Origin: Paenibacillus aurantius | GTDB lineage: Bacteria; Bacillota; Bacilli; Paenibacillales; NBRC-103111 | Direction: 5' to 3' | Assembly: GCF_032268605.1 (NCBI RefSeq) | Contig: NZ_CP130318.1 | Location: forward strand, 5,555,501-5,619,500 | DNA: 64,000 nucleotides | Part shown: one piece after another, positions 19,385 through 27,197 of the stretch | Layout: each line of letters begins with the position of its first letter | Position numbering within the stretch: the first letter of the stretch is position 1 | Translations under genes and position numbers: made by a program | The notes under the pieces: model-generated | The model's input: the letters and a program-made list of their open reading frames with translations, nothing else | Told to the model about the DNA's origin: nothing | Database searches by the model: none

Positions 19385-20008
19385 ATGACGACGAATCCTT
19401 CCAACCCCCAGCCCCAGCAAACCAAGGCCGCCGCTAAGCAGGTAGAGCTCGAAGCCGCACAAGCCGTTCAGCAGGTGCAGCAAACGGTCCAGCAGAACCA
19501 GCAGCAGGCCCAGCAGCTTCTTCAGCAAGCTCAGCAGCAAGCTGCTCAAACGCTTCAGCAGGCCCAGCAGCAAGCCCAGCAATCCGTGCAGCAGGCCGGG
19601 CAGCAGGTGAACCAGGCGCTCCAGCAAACGCAGCAGCAGGCCCAGCAGTTCGTGCAGCAGGCCGCTCAAGCCTTCCAGTCGGCTCAAACGTCCGAGCTGC
19701 TGGCCGGTCAAGCCCAGCAGGCCCAAATGGCCAGCATGCAGCAGCTTAACCAGGCTCAACAGAGCGTTAATCAAATCAATTCCGCTTTGCACCAGACAGC
19801 CAAGGCTCAAGCGGCCGGCATGACTGCCGCTACCCCTGCTACCCCTGCTGCCTCTGCTTCCATGGCCAGCACGGCTGCACCTCAAGCAGCTGACGTAGCG
19901 GTAGAAGCCGTAGAAGCCGTTGGAAAAGCAGCCGCAGCCGCGGCGGGAACCGTTGCGGGAGTGGCTGAAGCCGTCACGAACCGTCTGACCGAGGATTCTG
20001 AGGAATAG
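19385..20008 (+). CDS. Gln/Ala-rich protein made of 11-residue helical repeats
   Basis: A 207-residue protein with no signal peptide or membrane segment. Residues about 25-100 are a run of at least seven undecads such as QQAQQQAQQSV, QQAGQQVNQAL and QQTQQQAQQFV, with a hydrophobic residue closing each 11-mer. Eleven-residue periodicity is seen in LEA-like and apolipoprotein-like amphipathic helices and in right-handed coiled coils. A less regular Gln/Ala segment, an Ala/Thr/Pro linker (about 140-165) and an Ala/Val helical tail with acidic end (S-E-E) follow. GAGGTGA lies 7 bases before the ATG, and a terminator follows, so the gene is probably expressed. Function unknown; stress protection, a phasin-like coat or a spore protein are possibilities. 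Confidence 0.75.
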   Translation: MTTNPSNPQPQQTKAAAKQVELEAAQAVQQVQQTVQQNQQQAQQLLQQAQQQAAQTLQQAQQQAQQSVQQAGQQVNQALQQTQQQAQQFVQQAAQAFQSAQTSELLAGQAQQAQMASMQQLNQAQQSVNQINSALHQTAKAQAAGMTAATPATPAASASMASTAAPQAADVAVEAVEAVGKAAAAAAGTVAGVAEAVTNRLTEDSEE

Positions 20009-20074
20009 AATTGCCTTTGTCAGGTGTTACCTAGCATCACTTTATACCCCTCCCCTCCTCTTGCCCCAGCACAT

Positions 20075-20102
20075 GGAGGCCCGTTCCCCCGGGCCTCTTT
20101 GT
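20075..20102 (+). terminator. Intrinsic terminator of the Gln-rich gene
   Basis: GAGGCCCG (20076-20083) pairs with CGGGCCTC (20090-20097), followed by TTTGT. The T-run is short but the stem is strong. Confidence 0.75.
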
Positions 20103-20265
20103 CGTACCCGCCGTGTTCTTCCCGCTCCTGACCTTCGATCTGATTCGTAAAACCGCTGCCTTTTCTCTATAGATGATTCACGCCGGGGAATAATTTGGTA
20201 CTATTATCTTTAACATGGTTATAGGTTTATCAAGCTTAATAAATGACCAGAAGGGAGTTGGAAGG

Positions 20266-21243
20266 ATGAATCAATTCAAGATCTTTACCGGAACGGCCCA
20301 CCGCGGGCTTGCCGAGGAAATCGCCGGCCGGCTGGGGATGGCCCTCGGGGATTTGACATGCTCCCATTTCAGTGACGGGGAAATCCGGGTTGACCTGAAC
20401 GAGACGGTCCGGGGCTTTCATGTGTTCCTCATCCAGCCCACGGCTCCGGCGGAAGGGCGGTCGGTCAACGATCACTTGATGGAGCTGATGATTATCGTCG
20501 ACGCCATGCGTCGGGCCTCGGCGGATTCCATTACTCTACTGGTCCCTTACTTCGGGTACGCCCGGCAGGACCGCAAGAACGGCACCCGTTCCCCCATCAC
20601 CGCCAAGGTGGTGGCCCGGATGCTCGAAACCTCCGGCGTAAGCCGCATTCTGACTCTGGATCTGCATTCGGATCAGATCCAGGGCTTCGTGGACATCCCG
20701 ATGGACAATTTGAACGCCACGGCCCTGATTGCCTCTTATCTGAACCGGCAGAAGCTGGACAACCCGGTTGTCGTCTCTCCCGACATGGGAGGAACGAAGA
20801 GGGCGAGCAAGCTGGCGCGGCTGATCCCCCAGGCTTCCATCGCCGTCATCGACAAGCGCCGGCCCCAGCCGAATGTGTCCGAGGTGCTGCACCTCGTCGG
20901 GGACGTAGCGGGCAAGACGGCCGTGATTATCGACGACATGATCGATACCGCGGGAACCATCGTCAACGCAGCGCAGGCTCTGAAGGATCGGGGCACGATA
21001 AGGGTCATCGTGGCCTGCACCCATCCGGTGCTGTCCGGTGAAGCGATAAGCCGGCTGAAAGCGGCTCCGGTGGACGAGGTCATCGTCTGCAACACGATGG
21101 ACATTCCGGAGAAGAAGCGTCTGGACAAGCTGACCGTCCTGTCCGTTGGCCCTCTCCTGGCCCAGGCCTTGACCCGAATCCACAACAAAGAACCCCTCAC
21201 GGAAATCATCGAGGGGAACATTGCGCTTGAAGAGCTGCCTTGA
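20266..21243 (+). CDS. prs: Ribose-phosphate pyrophosphokinase
   Basis: Makes PRPP from ribose-5-phosphate and ATP, the precursor for purines, pyrimidines, His and Trp. The 325-residue protein shows F-S-D-G-E-I-R-V-D near residue 35, the catalytic flexible region V-V-S-P-D-M-G-G-T-K-R-A, and the PRPP loop V-I-I-D-D-M-I-D-T-A-G-T near residue 225. The start at 20266 follows AAGGGAGTTGGAAGG; 17 further upstream codons have no ribosome site. It is not beside glmU, the usual context of the main Bacillota prs, so this may be a second paralogue. It converges with a TraX-family gene 7 bases away. Confidence 0.92.
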   Translation: MNQFKIFTGTAHRGLAEEIAGRLGMALGDLTCSHFSDGEIRVDLNETVRGFHVFLIQPTAPAEGRSVNDHLMELMIIVDAMRRASADSITLLVPYFGYARQDRKNGTRSPITAKVVARMLETSGVSRILTLDLHSDQIQGFVDIPMDNLNATALIASYLNRQKLDNPVVVSPDMGGTKRASKLARLIPQASIAVIDKRRPQPNVSEVLHLVGDVAGKTAVIIDDMIDTAGTIVNAAQALKDRGTIRVIVACTHPVLSGEAISRLKAAPVDEVIVCNTMDIPEKKRLDKLTVLSVGPLLAQALTRIHNKEPLTEIIEGNIALEELP

Positions 21244-21250
21244 AGGCAGC

Positions 21251-21871
21251 TTATAAGCTTTCCAGAAGAGCCAAGGCCGCGAGGTGGGCCGGATAGAAGC
21301 TTCGCCACAGCCACGAAGGCACGTTACGCTTGTCCCACGCCTCGTAAACCTTCGGTCCATAGACGATCCCGAAGGTCGCAAAGAGGCTGAACAGCTGGAT
21401 GGGGCCTCCTTTTCCGAGGAGGACGTACACCAGCGTGATGCCGAGATGGGCCAGCACCACCCTATCGGCCTTCAGGTAGTGATAGATAAGCACCAGGGCC
21501 AAGCCGTAAGCACCGTAATCAAAATCGTAGAGCTCCATCAGGACTGCGAGCAGCAGCGTAAAGGGGAGGGAAACCGTCCTGCTTTTCCGCTGCAGCAGGT
21601 AAAGGGCCAGCAGACATACATAGAGCGTCCCGATGGCGTTGATCCCGGTCTGCTTCAGGGCAAGCATATAGGGAAGCTGGGATACGGCCGCGAGCAGCAG
21701 TAGCCGGGTCATGTAAGCTTTGACGCTGGAGGTATGCCGGTAGCCCCGTACGATAAAATAGGCGTAGATCGGAAAAGCCAGCCTCCCGACCACCCTCCAG
21801 CCTGGGCTTTCGGGAAAGTAGAGGAAGCCGATGTGGTCGATCAGCATCGTAAGCATCGCGACAATCTGCAT
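21251..21871 (-). CDS. TraX family membrane protein
   Basis: A 206-residue multi-pass membrane protein of the TraX/acyltransferase-like family. The family pattern is clear at the N-terminus: A-M-L-T-M-L-I-D-H-I-G near residue 5, then G-R-L-A-F-P-I-Y-A-Y-F-I-V-R-G near residue 30, and Q-L-P-Y around residue 65. About six hydrophobic segments follow. F-plasmid TraX acetylates pilin, but chromosomal relatives in Bacillota have no proven substrate. It lies 55 bases after the TauE-type gene on the same strand and may be the last gene of that transcript. Confidence 0.85.
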   Translation of the reverse strand: MQIVAMLTMLIDHIGFLYFPESPGWRVVGRLAFPIYAYFIVRGYRHTSSVKAYMTRLLLLAAVSQLPYMLALKQTGINAIGTLYVCLLALYLLQRKSRTVSLPFTLLLAVLMELYDFDYGAYGLALVLIYHYLKADRVVLAHLGITLVYVLLGKGGPIQLFSLFATFGIVYGPKVYEAWDKRNVPSWLWRSFYPAHLAALALLESL

Positions 21872-21926
21872 CTGGCTTACCCTCCTTTTGAATGGTCGGA
21901 TATTCTTCTGCCCTCGGCGGAATTCC

Positions 21927-22697
21927 TTAGCCCCGATGCATAAGGTCCCAAATCTGTTTGCCGATCAGCAGAACGCTCATCCCGATGAAGAGCGGCCGGA
22001 TGTACGCCGCGCCTTTGCGGATGGCGACCTGCGAGCCGACGTAGGACCCGGCGATCATGGCGAGGCCCATCGGGATGCCGTAGCGGAAATCCACCGCCCC
22101 GAAAAACAGGAAAGTCGAAAGGCTCGCGATGTTGCTGCCGAAATTCAGCACCTTGGCGTTGCCCGCTCCCGTCACGAAGTCGAAGCCCAGCATGAGGAAG
22201 ATAAAGATCAGGAACGAGCCGGTGCCCGGGCCGAAGAAGCCGTCGTAGAAGCCCATGCCGAGGGCCGCCAGGGCCATATAGAAGCCCGATTTGGCCGTCA
22301 GCTTACGGTAGGTTGAGACGTCCCCCCAGCTTTTGCGGGTCAGGGTATAGACCGTAACCGCGAGCAGCATGACGACGACAAGCGGCTTCAGGAAGTCAGA
22401 CGGCACCTTCTGCAGGGCTGCGGTACCCGCCACCGCCCCGACCAGGGTGAACGGCAGGAGGCCGCGGACCAGCTTGAGGTCGATTTTGCCTGACTTCAGA
22501 AAGGAGAGCGTGCTTGTCAAGGAAGACAGCGTGCCGCCGAGCTTGTTGGTGCCGAGCGCGATATGCGGAGGCAGGCCGGTCATAAGAAGGACGGGAACGG
22601 ATATCAATCCGCCCCCGCCTACGACTGAATCTACGAATGCCGCCAGGAACCCCCCGGCGATTACGAACAGGATCATTTGCCACATAGTCAAATCCAC
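21927..22697 (-). CDS. TauE/SafE family permease (probable anion exporter)
   Basis: A 256-residue membrane protein with about eight hydrophobic segments and the duplicated TauE/SafE signature: A-F-V-D-S-V-V-G-G-G-G-L near residue 20, G-T-N-K-L-G-G-T near residue 50 and F-F-G-P-G-T-G-S in the second half. Relatives export sulfite, sulfoacetate or similar anions. It begins 19 bases after the stop of the second amino-acid permease gene on the same strand, so it probably belongs to the ABC importer operon. That hints at a sulfur-containing substrate but does not prove it. Confidence 0.88.
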   Translation of the reverse strand: MDLTMWQMILFVIAGGFLAAFVDSVVGGGGLISVPVLLMTGLPPHIALGTNKLGGTLSSLTSTLSFLKSGKIDLKLVRGLLPFTLVGAVAGTAALQKVPSDFLKPLVVVMLLAVTVYTLTRKSWGDVSTYRKLTAKSGFYMALAALGMGFYDGFFGPGTGSFLIFIFLMLGFDFVTGAGNAKVLNFGSNIASLSTFLFFGAVDFRYGIPMGLAMIAGSYVGSQVAIRKGAAYIRPLFIGMSVLLIGKQIWDLMHRG

Positions 22698-22716
22698 GAT
22701 GCAGGACTCCTTCAGC

Positions 22717-23367
22717 TTACACTTGTCTTGCCTCCATCCGACGCGCCAAGAGAGACAGCGTGTAGTTCACCGCAAAATAAAGCACGGCGGCCGCGATCAG
22801 AATCGGGAAGACAAAGTTAACATTTTGGCCGGAGATGATCTTCGCGTTATGCATCAGCTCCGCCAAACTTATACTAACGGCAAGCGAGGTGTCTTTCAAT
22901 AGCGAAATGAACTGGGAAACGATGGGCGGAACCATCCGCCTGAGCCCAAGCGGCAGCACAATGTGCCACAGCGTCTGGGTGTAGCCGAGCCCGGACGAGC
23001 GCGCGGCCTCTATCTGGCCCTTGTCCACCGAATTCAGCCCGCTCCGCACAATTTCGGCGATCATGGCCGCTTCGAAAACCGTCAAGGCCGCGACCGTCGA
23101 CCAGAACAGGCCGAGCTTGATGCCCACCTCGGGAAGAGCAAGCTTCGCGAAGACAATGAGGAGCAGCAGCGGCAGGTTACGGATGAGCTCCACGAACAGG
23201 CCGACGATCCAGGACACCACGGGAATCCGGGCATACCGCAGCACGCCGAGGAGGATCCCCAGCACGAAGCTCAGCACGATGGCCGTGAACGCCGTTTGCA
23301 GCGTCAGCAGGAAGCCCTCGAGAAGAAACCGGAGATTGTCCGGGTTATAGGCTCCAATGAAATCCAT
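22717..23367 (-). CDS. Polar amino-acid ABC transporter permease (second)
   Basis: Inner-membrane subunit (216 residues) that with the permease upstream forms the channel of a His/Glu/Gln-type importer. The HEQRo-type permease signature is present: L-L-L-T-L-Q-T near residue 18, V-E-L-I-R-N-L-P-L-L-L-L-I-V near residue 60 and the EAA loop E-A-A-R-S-S-G-L-G near residue 140, followed by L-P-L-G-L-R-R. Five hydrophobic segments are visible. It starts 12 bases after the stop of the other permease. Confidence 0.93.
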   Translation of the reverse strand: MDFIGAYNPDNLRFLLEGFLLTLQTAFTAIVLSFVLGILLGVLRYARIPVVSWIVGLFVELIRNLPLLLLIVFAKLALPEVGIKLGLFWSTVAALTVFEAAMIAEIVRSGLNSVDKGQIEAARSSGLGYTQTLWHIVLPLGLRRMVPPIVSQFISLLKDTSLAVSISLAELMHNAKIISGQNVNFVFPILIAAAVLYFAVNYTLSLLARRMEARQV

Positions 23368-23379
23368 ACGGTTCCCCCT

Positions 23380-24033
23380 TTACCCGCTTCTCGCCAAGCG
23401 CCGTTCGAGGACAACGGACGCATAGCTGAGTGGAATAGTCAGTACCAGATAGAACAAACCGACGAAGAAATAAGTGCTGAGCGTCTGGAACGTCTCCGAA
23501 TCGACGATGTCCCCATAATACATCAGATCGAATCCGGCAATGACGCCGAGAATCGAAGAGTTCTTGACGAGATTAAGAAACTGGTTGCTGATCGGCGGAA
23601 TCACCAGCTTGATCGCCTGGGGCAGGATGACGAGCCGCATCGCCTGCACGTAAGTAAGGCCCGAGGACCGGGCCGCCTCCATCTGGCCCTTCGGCACGGA
23701 CGCGATTCCCGCCCGGATCGCTTCGGCTATGTAAGAGGACGTGTAGACCATGAGCCCAAGCGTCCCGGACACAAACACCGGCAGCCGGATTCCGACGGCC
23801 GGCAGCCCGATATAGAAAATATAAACGACGAGCAGCAGGGGGATGTTCCGGAACAGCTCCACATAGACGGCCCCGATCCCGTTCAATACCCGGGAAGGGG
23901 TGATGCGCAGGACCGCCACCAGGGTTCCGAGCAGGAAGCTTCCGGCCAGGGCCAGCACGCTGGCCAGCACCGTATGGTAGAAGCCTTCCAGGAAGTCCCG
24001 CCAATTCTCGGTGAGTACAGAGAAATCGATCAC
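23380..24033 (-). CDS. Polar amino-acid ABC transporter permease (first)
   Basis: Partner permease of 217 residues with the same fold: Y-H-T-V-L-A-S-V-L-A-L-A-G near the start, V-E-L-F-R-N-I-P-L-L-L near residue 60 and the EAA loop E-A-A-R-S-S-G-L-T near residue 135, which docks on the ATPase. I choose GTG at 24033 because GGAAGGAG lies 9 bases upstream; the longer open frame to an ATG 13 codons earlier has no ribosome site and would run into the terminator hairpin before it. A terminator separates it from the binding-protein gene, so it is probably expressed by read-through. Confidence 0.92.
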   Translation of the reverse strand: MIDFSVLTENWRDFLEGFYHTVLASVLALAGSFLLGTLVAVLRITPSRVLNGIGAVYVELFRNIPLLLVVYIFYIGLPAVGIRLPVFVSGTLGLMVYTSSYIAEAIRAGIASVPKGQMEAARSSGLTYVQAMRLVILPQAIKLVIPPISNQFLNLVKNSSILGVIAGFDLMYYGDIVDSETFQTLSTYFFVGLFYLVLTIPLSYASVVLERRLARSG

Positions 24034-24070
24034 CCGTTCACGCTCCTTCCATAATGAGATTCCGCTAACC

Positions 24071-24119
24071 AAAAAAGCGGGCCGTCCAGCCGCCGTTGCC
24101 GGCGCTCTATCGGACCCGC
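24071..24119 (-). terminator. Intercistronic partial terminator after the binding-protein gene
   Basis: On the minus strand GCGGG-T-CCG pairs with CGG-CCCGC around an inner CGCCG/CGGCG stem, followed by six Ts. It sits between the solute-binding protein and the permeases, which is the common way to make more binding protein than channel. Confidence 0.8.
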
Positions 24120-24138
24120 CCCTTGCGGTTACCCGGGA

Positions 24139-25026
24139 TTATTTTTTGGGAGCTTCCCCGATCCACTTCGTGTAGATTTTGTCGTACTCGCCGCTTGACT
24201 TCAGCTCTTTAAGCGTATCGTTGATGAATTTGACGAGATCCGGGGTATCCTTCTTGACAGCAATACCGTACGGCTCTTCCGTAAACGGCTCGCCCACCAC
24301 CTCGAAGTTCGGATCCTGCTTCATCATGCCGTACAGAATCGCGTTGTCGGTTGTGAGCACATCACCTTGGCCCGACTTCAGCGCCGTGAAGGCATCCTGG
24401 TAGTTGTCGAACTGCTGAACCCGGAGGCCCGGTACCTTCTCCTCAATGTTCTTGACCGAAGTCGCGCCCTTCTGGCTCAGCACCTTCGTGTCCTTCGTGA
24501 CATCCTTGATGCTCTTGATCGGGCTTCCCTTCTTCACGAGCAGGGACTGGCCGGCGTTGAAGTAAATGTCCGAGAAGTCGACTTCCTTCTTGCGCTCCTC
24601 GTTGATGGTCATCGTCGCCACGATCATGTCGATCTCGTCATTGTTCAGCATGTTGATGCGCGTCTTCGAAGTCACTTCCTTCAGCTCGATCTTGTTCTCG
24701 TCGCCGAGCAGCTTCTTCGCGATAGCCTTCGAGATGTCGACGTCGAAGCCCTCTACCTTGCCGGAAGCTGGATCCTTAAGCCCGAACAGCTTCGTATCGT
24801 ACTTGACGCCGACCACCAGCTTGCCCCGCTTCTTGATCCCGTCGAGCGCCTTGCCGCTTGCGGCCGATCCGCCTCCGCCGCTGCCTCCTGACGGGGAACC
24901 CGCCGGCGACGGGCTGCCCGACCCCGACGTTCCACCCGCGTTATCCTTATTGCCGCAGCCCGCAAGGGCGAGCAGCACCAGCGTCAAAACCATCACAAGC
25001 GAAAGCCAACCTTTGGATCTCTTCAT
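24139..25026 (-). CDS. Amino-acid ABC transporter substrate-binding lipoprotein (Glu/Asp-type)
   Basis: Lipid-anchored extracellular receptor of 295 residues. The signal L-V-L-L-A-L-A-G-C places the lipidated Cys at residue 24, followed by a Gly/Ser-rich linker to about residue 55. The SBP_bac_3 domain follows, with G-K-L-V-V-G-V-K-Y-D near residue 69, G-F-D-V-D-I-S-K-A-I-A, and D-M-I-V-A-T-M-T-I-N-E-E-R. These segments resemble glutamate/aspartate receptors such as PEB1a and GluB. Start GGGGGATGAAGAAG ATG is sound. The exact ligand, including cystine given the neighbouring TauE gene, cannot be fixed from sequence. Confidence 0.9.
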   Translation of the reverse strand: MKRSKGWLSLVMVLTLVLLALAGCGNKDNAGGTSGSGSPSPAGSPSGGSGGGGSAASGKALDGIKKRGKLVVGVKYDTKLFGLKDPASGKVEGFDVDISKAIAKKLLGDENKIELKEVTSKTRINMLNNDEIDMIVATMTINEERKKEVDFSDIYFNAGQSLLVKKGSPIKSIKDVTKDTKVLSQKGATSVKNIEEKVPGLRVQQFDNYQDAFTALKSGQGDVLTTDNAILYGMMKQDPNFEVVGEPFTEEPYGIAVKKDTPDLVKFINDTLKELKSSGEYDKIYTKWIGEAPKK

Positions 25027-25051
25027 TCTTCTTCATCCCCCTGTTATCGGT

Positions 25052-25786
25052 TTAATGGTTGATCAAGCGGCTGAGAAAGAGCTGGGCCCTCTCCTCCCGC
25101 GGGTTCTCAAAGAACGCAGCGGGAGCCGCCTCCTCGAGAATTTTCCCTTGGTCCATGAAAACCACACGGTCGGCTACTTCGCGGGCGAAGCCCATCTCGT
25201 GGGTCACAACGACCATCGTCATCCCTTCCTTCGCCAGCGCTTTCATGACGTCAAGCACCTCGCCGATCATTTCCGGATCGAGTGCCGATGTCGGCTCGTC
25301 GAAGAGCATGATCTTCGGCTTCATGGCAAGCCCGCGCGCAATCGCGACCCGCTGCTGCTGGCCGCCGGACAGCTGCGACGGGAACGACTCCGCCTTATCC
25401 GGAATGCCGACCTTCTCCAGATAGTGCATCGCCGTCCGGCGGGCTTCCTCCTCGGAGACCCCCAGCACTTTGACAGGGGCGAGCGTAATGTTCTGGATGA
25501 CCTTCTTGTGCGGGTACAGGTTGAAATGCTGAAAAACCATCCCGATGTTCCGGCGCAGCTCGTTGATATCTGTTTTGGGATCGTTCACCTTTACCCCGTC
25601 CACCGTCAAGTCCCCGTCCGTAATCGTTTCCAGACGGTTGATGCAGCGGAGAAGGGTGCTTTTGCCGGAGCCGGAAGGCCCGATCACGACGACCACTTCC
25701 CCCTGCCCGATCTCCAGGTTGATGTCTTGGAGCACATGGAAGTGCCCAAAATGCTTGTTCACCCGTTGGAACCGGATCAAATGCAC
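25052..25786 (-). CDS. Polar amino-acid ABC transporter ATP-binding protein
   Basis: Energises the importer. The 244-residue protein has Walker [10 protein letters not shown] near residue 38, the signature [13 protein letters not shown] near residue 139 and Walker [14 protein letters not shown] near residue 160, with switch His in V-T-H-E-M-G-F-A. Length and motifs match GlnQ/HisP-type subunits. It is first in the operon, 25 bases ahead of the binding-protein gene, downstream of an AT-rich 300-base region with palindromes. Confidence 0.95.
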   Translation of the reverse strand: MHLIRFQRVNKHFGHFHVLQDINLEIGQGEVVVVIGPSGSGKSTLLRCINRLETITDGDLTVDGVKVNDPKTDINELRRNIGMVFQHFNLYPHKKVIQNITLAPVKVLGVSEEEARRTAMHYLEKVGIPDKAESFPSQLSGGQQQRVAIARGLAMKPKIMLFDEPTSALDPEMIGEVLDVMKALAKEGMTMVVVTHEMGFAREVADRVVFMDQGKILEEAAPAAFFENPREERAQLFLSRLINH

Positions 25787-25853
25787 TCCCCCTTTTCTAA
25801 GGCAGACTATTATGTATTCAACAATTTCATTACCCTTTTAGAGGGCAGCTTGA

Positions 25854-25917
25854 ATCATATGATACTAATTGTATCAAACTTGCAGGGAATAGGTAAGGTT
25901 TGCTGACAAATTGTATC
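25854..25917. promoter_or_regulatory. Palindromes upstream of the amino-acid ABC operon, possible operator
   Basis: TGATAC and GTATCA form an inverted repeat with a 5-base centre at 25860-25876, overlapping the palindrome ATCATATGAT at 25854-25863. AATTGTATC at 25867-25875 recurs in the same direction at 25909-25917, 42 bases apart (about four helical turns). The arrangement suggests a regulator site; I cannot name the protein. Confidence 0.4.
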
Positions 25918-25987
25918 TAAAAGAATCCCAAAAAAATATTTATTCTTACCCCCGCCTTCCCCGAATGAAGACGATAAACGGGTAATA

Positions 25988-26046
25988 TATAATGACGTTA
26001 CCATGGAATGAACCCTTTCCTTACCGAGGCCGGGACCTCATTCCAT
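25988..26046 (+). promoter_or_regulatory. Candidate -10 box and 5'-leader hairpin of the secreted-protein gene
   Basis: TATAAT at 25988-25993 has no convincing -35. Immediately downstream ATGGAATGA (26003-26011) pairs with TCATTCCAT (26038-26046), with an inner CCC/GGG, followed by TTTA. It could stabilise the transcript 5' end or act as an attenuator; it ends 43 bases before the ATG. Confidence 0.45.
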
Positions 26047-26088
26047 TTTACATACGCAGCACCAAAACGATTCTACGGAGGTTAGGGA

Positions 26089-27075
26089 ATGAGGAAGATG
26101 GTCTCAGGAAAATGGGGAAATAGGACTACGTTCGGGAAATTTAGAAAGCGCTTTATTCTGTGGACGGCCCTTGTCCTCAGTGTGGCGATGCTGCTGCCCC
26201 TTACGGCCAGTGCCGCCTACTACAATACTTACACCGACGTCGCCACGCTCGGCAATGCCAATGATTGCTACGTTGCGCAAGGCTTCGCTGTCGGCTCCAC
26301 CTACGCCTATTCCGTCAAGATCAACGGAGACGACACCAAGGCTGTCATTTACCGGACCAACATGAGCGATGGAACGACGACGCTCATGACGAATGGGGAT
26401 AGCGGCACAACTTACACCGCCTCCCTCGGCCATGCCAACGATATGGTCCTCAGCACGATCGACGGGGAGTACTATATGTTCATCGTCACCATGAAAGCCG
26501 GCAGCATGAGCCTCGTGAAGCTGAAATATGTAGGGACGACGTATTACCAAGTAGGGAACTACAGCATTCAGTACAGCGGAGCGGACAAGGCCATGTCGGG
26601 GGTAGCCATCACCGGCAAAGACACGAGCAGCATCTACTTCCTCTTCAAATCCGGCCTGACCCTGTACCGGGGGACGCTTCCTCTGACCGCTAACAGCGGA
26701 ACCATCAATGCAGCCTACGGCTTTGCCCTGAATACGGCTGACGCCCTGGTCAACGGCAGCACCGTTTCGAACATCGGCTCGTATACCTCCCAGGGCCTGG
26801 GCTATTATAATAACACGATCTATGTCCCGCTGACCTATAACAACGTAAGCATTGTCCTCGTCTACCTCAACATTTCCACCGCCTCCGGCACCATCTACTC
26901 CGACGATAATCTGTCGTTCCGCATTACGTCCTCCACTTACTCGAACCTGTTCGAGATTGAGAGCGTCGGAATCGCCAACGGGGATAAGCTCTGGTTCAAC
27001 ACCAACCGCAAAACCGACGCGTCGGATACCGCCCACGACGGGGTGCACTATTTCAACGGGTACAGCGCCTTGTAA
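26089..27075 (+). CDS. Secreted beta-rich protein, unknown function
   Basis: A 328-residue exported protein. Positively charged residues, a hydrophobic stretch (about 23-40) and a cut after A-S-A near residue 43 form a long but normal signal peptide. The mature part is rich in Tyr, Thr, Ser, Gly and Asn, with repeated strand-like segments such as Y-A-Y-S-V-K-I-N-G-D-D-T and L-G-H-A-N-D-M-V-L-S, suggesting a propeller or sandwich fold. The G-H-A-N-D-M region faintly recalls helveticin-J-like proteins, but I would not assign that. GGAGG lies 7 bases before the ATG. It is monocistronic. Few Lys/Glu and no Cys except one near the mature N-terminus. Confidence 0.7.
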   Translation: MRKMVSGKWGNRTTFGKFRKRFILWTALVLSVAMLLPLTASAAYYNTYTDVATLGNANDCYVAQGFAVGSTYAYSVKINGDDTKAVIYRTNMSDGTTTLMTNGDSGTTYTASLGHANDMVLSTIDGEYYMFIVTMKAGSMSLVKLKYVGTTYYQVGNYSIQYSGADKAMSGVAITGKDTSSIYFLFKSGLTLYRGTLPLTANSGTINAAYGFALNTADALVNGSTVSNIGSYTSQGLGYYNNTIYVPLTYNNVSIVLVYLNISTASGTIYSDDNLSFRITSSTYSNLFEIESVGIANGDKLWFNTNRKTDASDTAHDGVHYFNGYSAL

Positions 27076-27106
27076 GGTAGCAAGCCCCCTTAAGGGCCGG
27101 TCAAAC

Positions 27107-27154
27107 AAAAAAAGGAGCGGATGGCTGCCGTCAGCCATCCGCTCCTCTTCTTTT
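27107..27154. terminator. Bidirectional intrinsic terminator
   Basis: GGAGCGGATGGCTG (27114-27127) pairs with CAGCCATCCGCTCC (27132-27145), with seven As before and a T-rich tract after. It serves the secreted-protein gene and the convergent malic-enzyme gene. Confidence 0.93.
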
Positions 27155-27197
27155 GGCGGGGCCTGCTTAAGTATGGGCCCCGCTGGTCATGCGACCG

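Noticed and set aside
22963-24054. A 363-codon plus-strand open frame over the two ABC permeases
   Set aside because: Both permease motifs are unmistakable on the minus strand; the antisense product is His/Arg/Asp-rich without domains.
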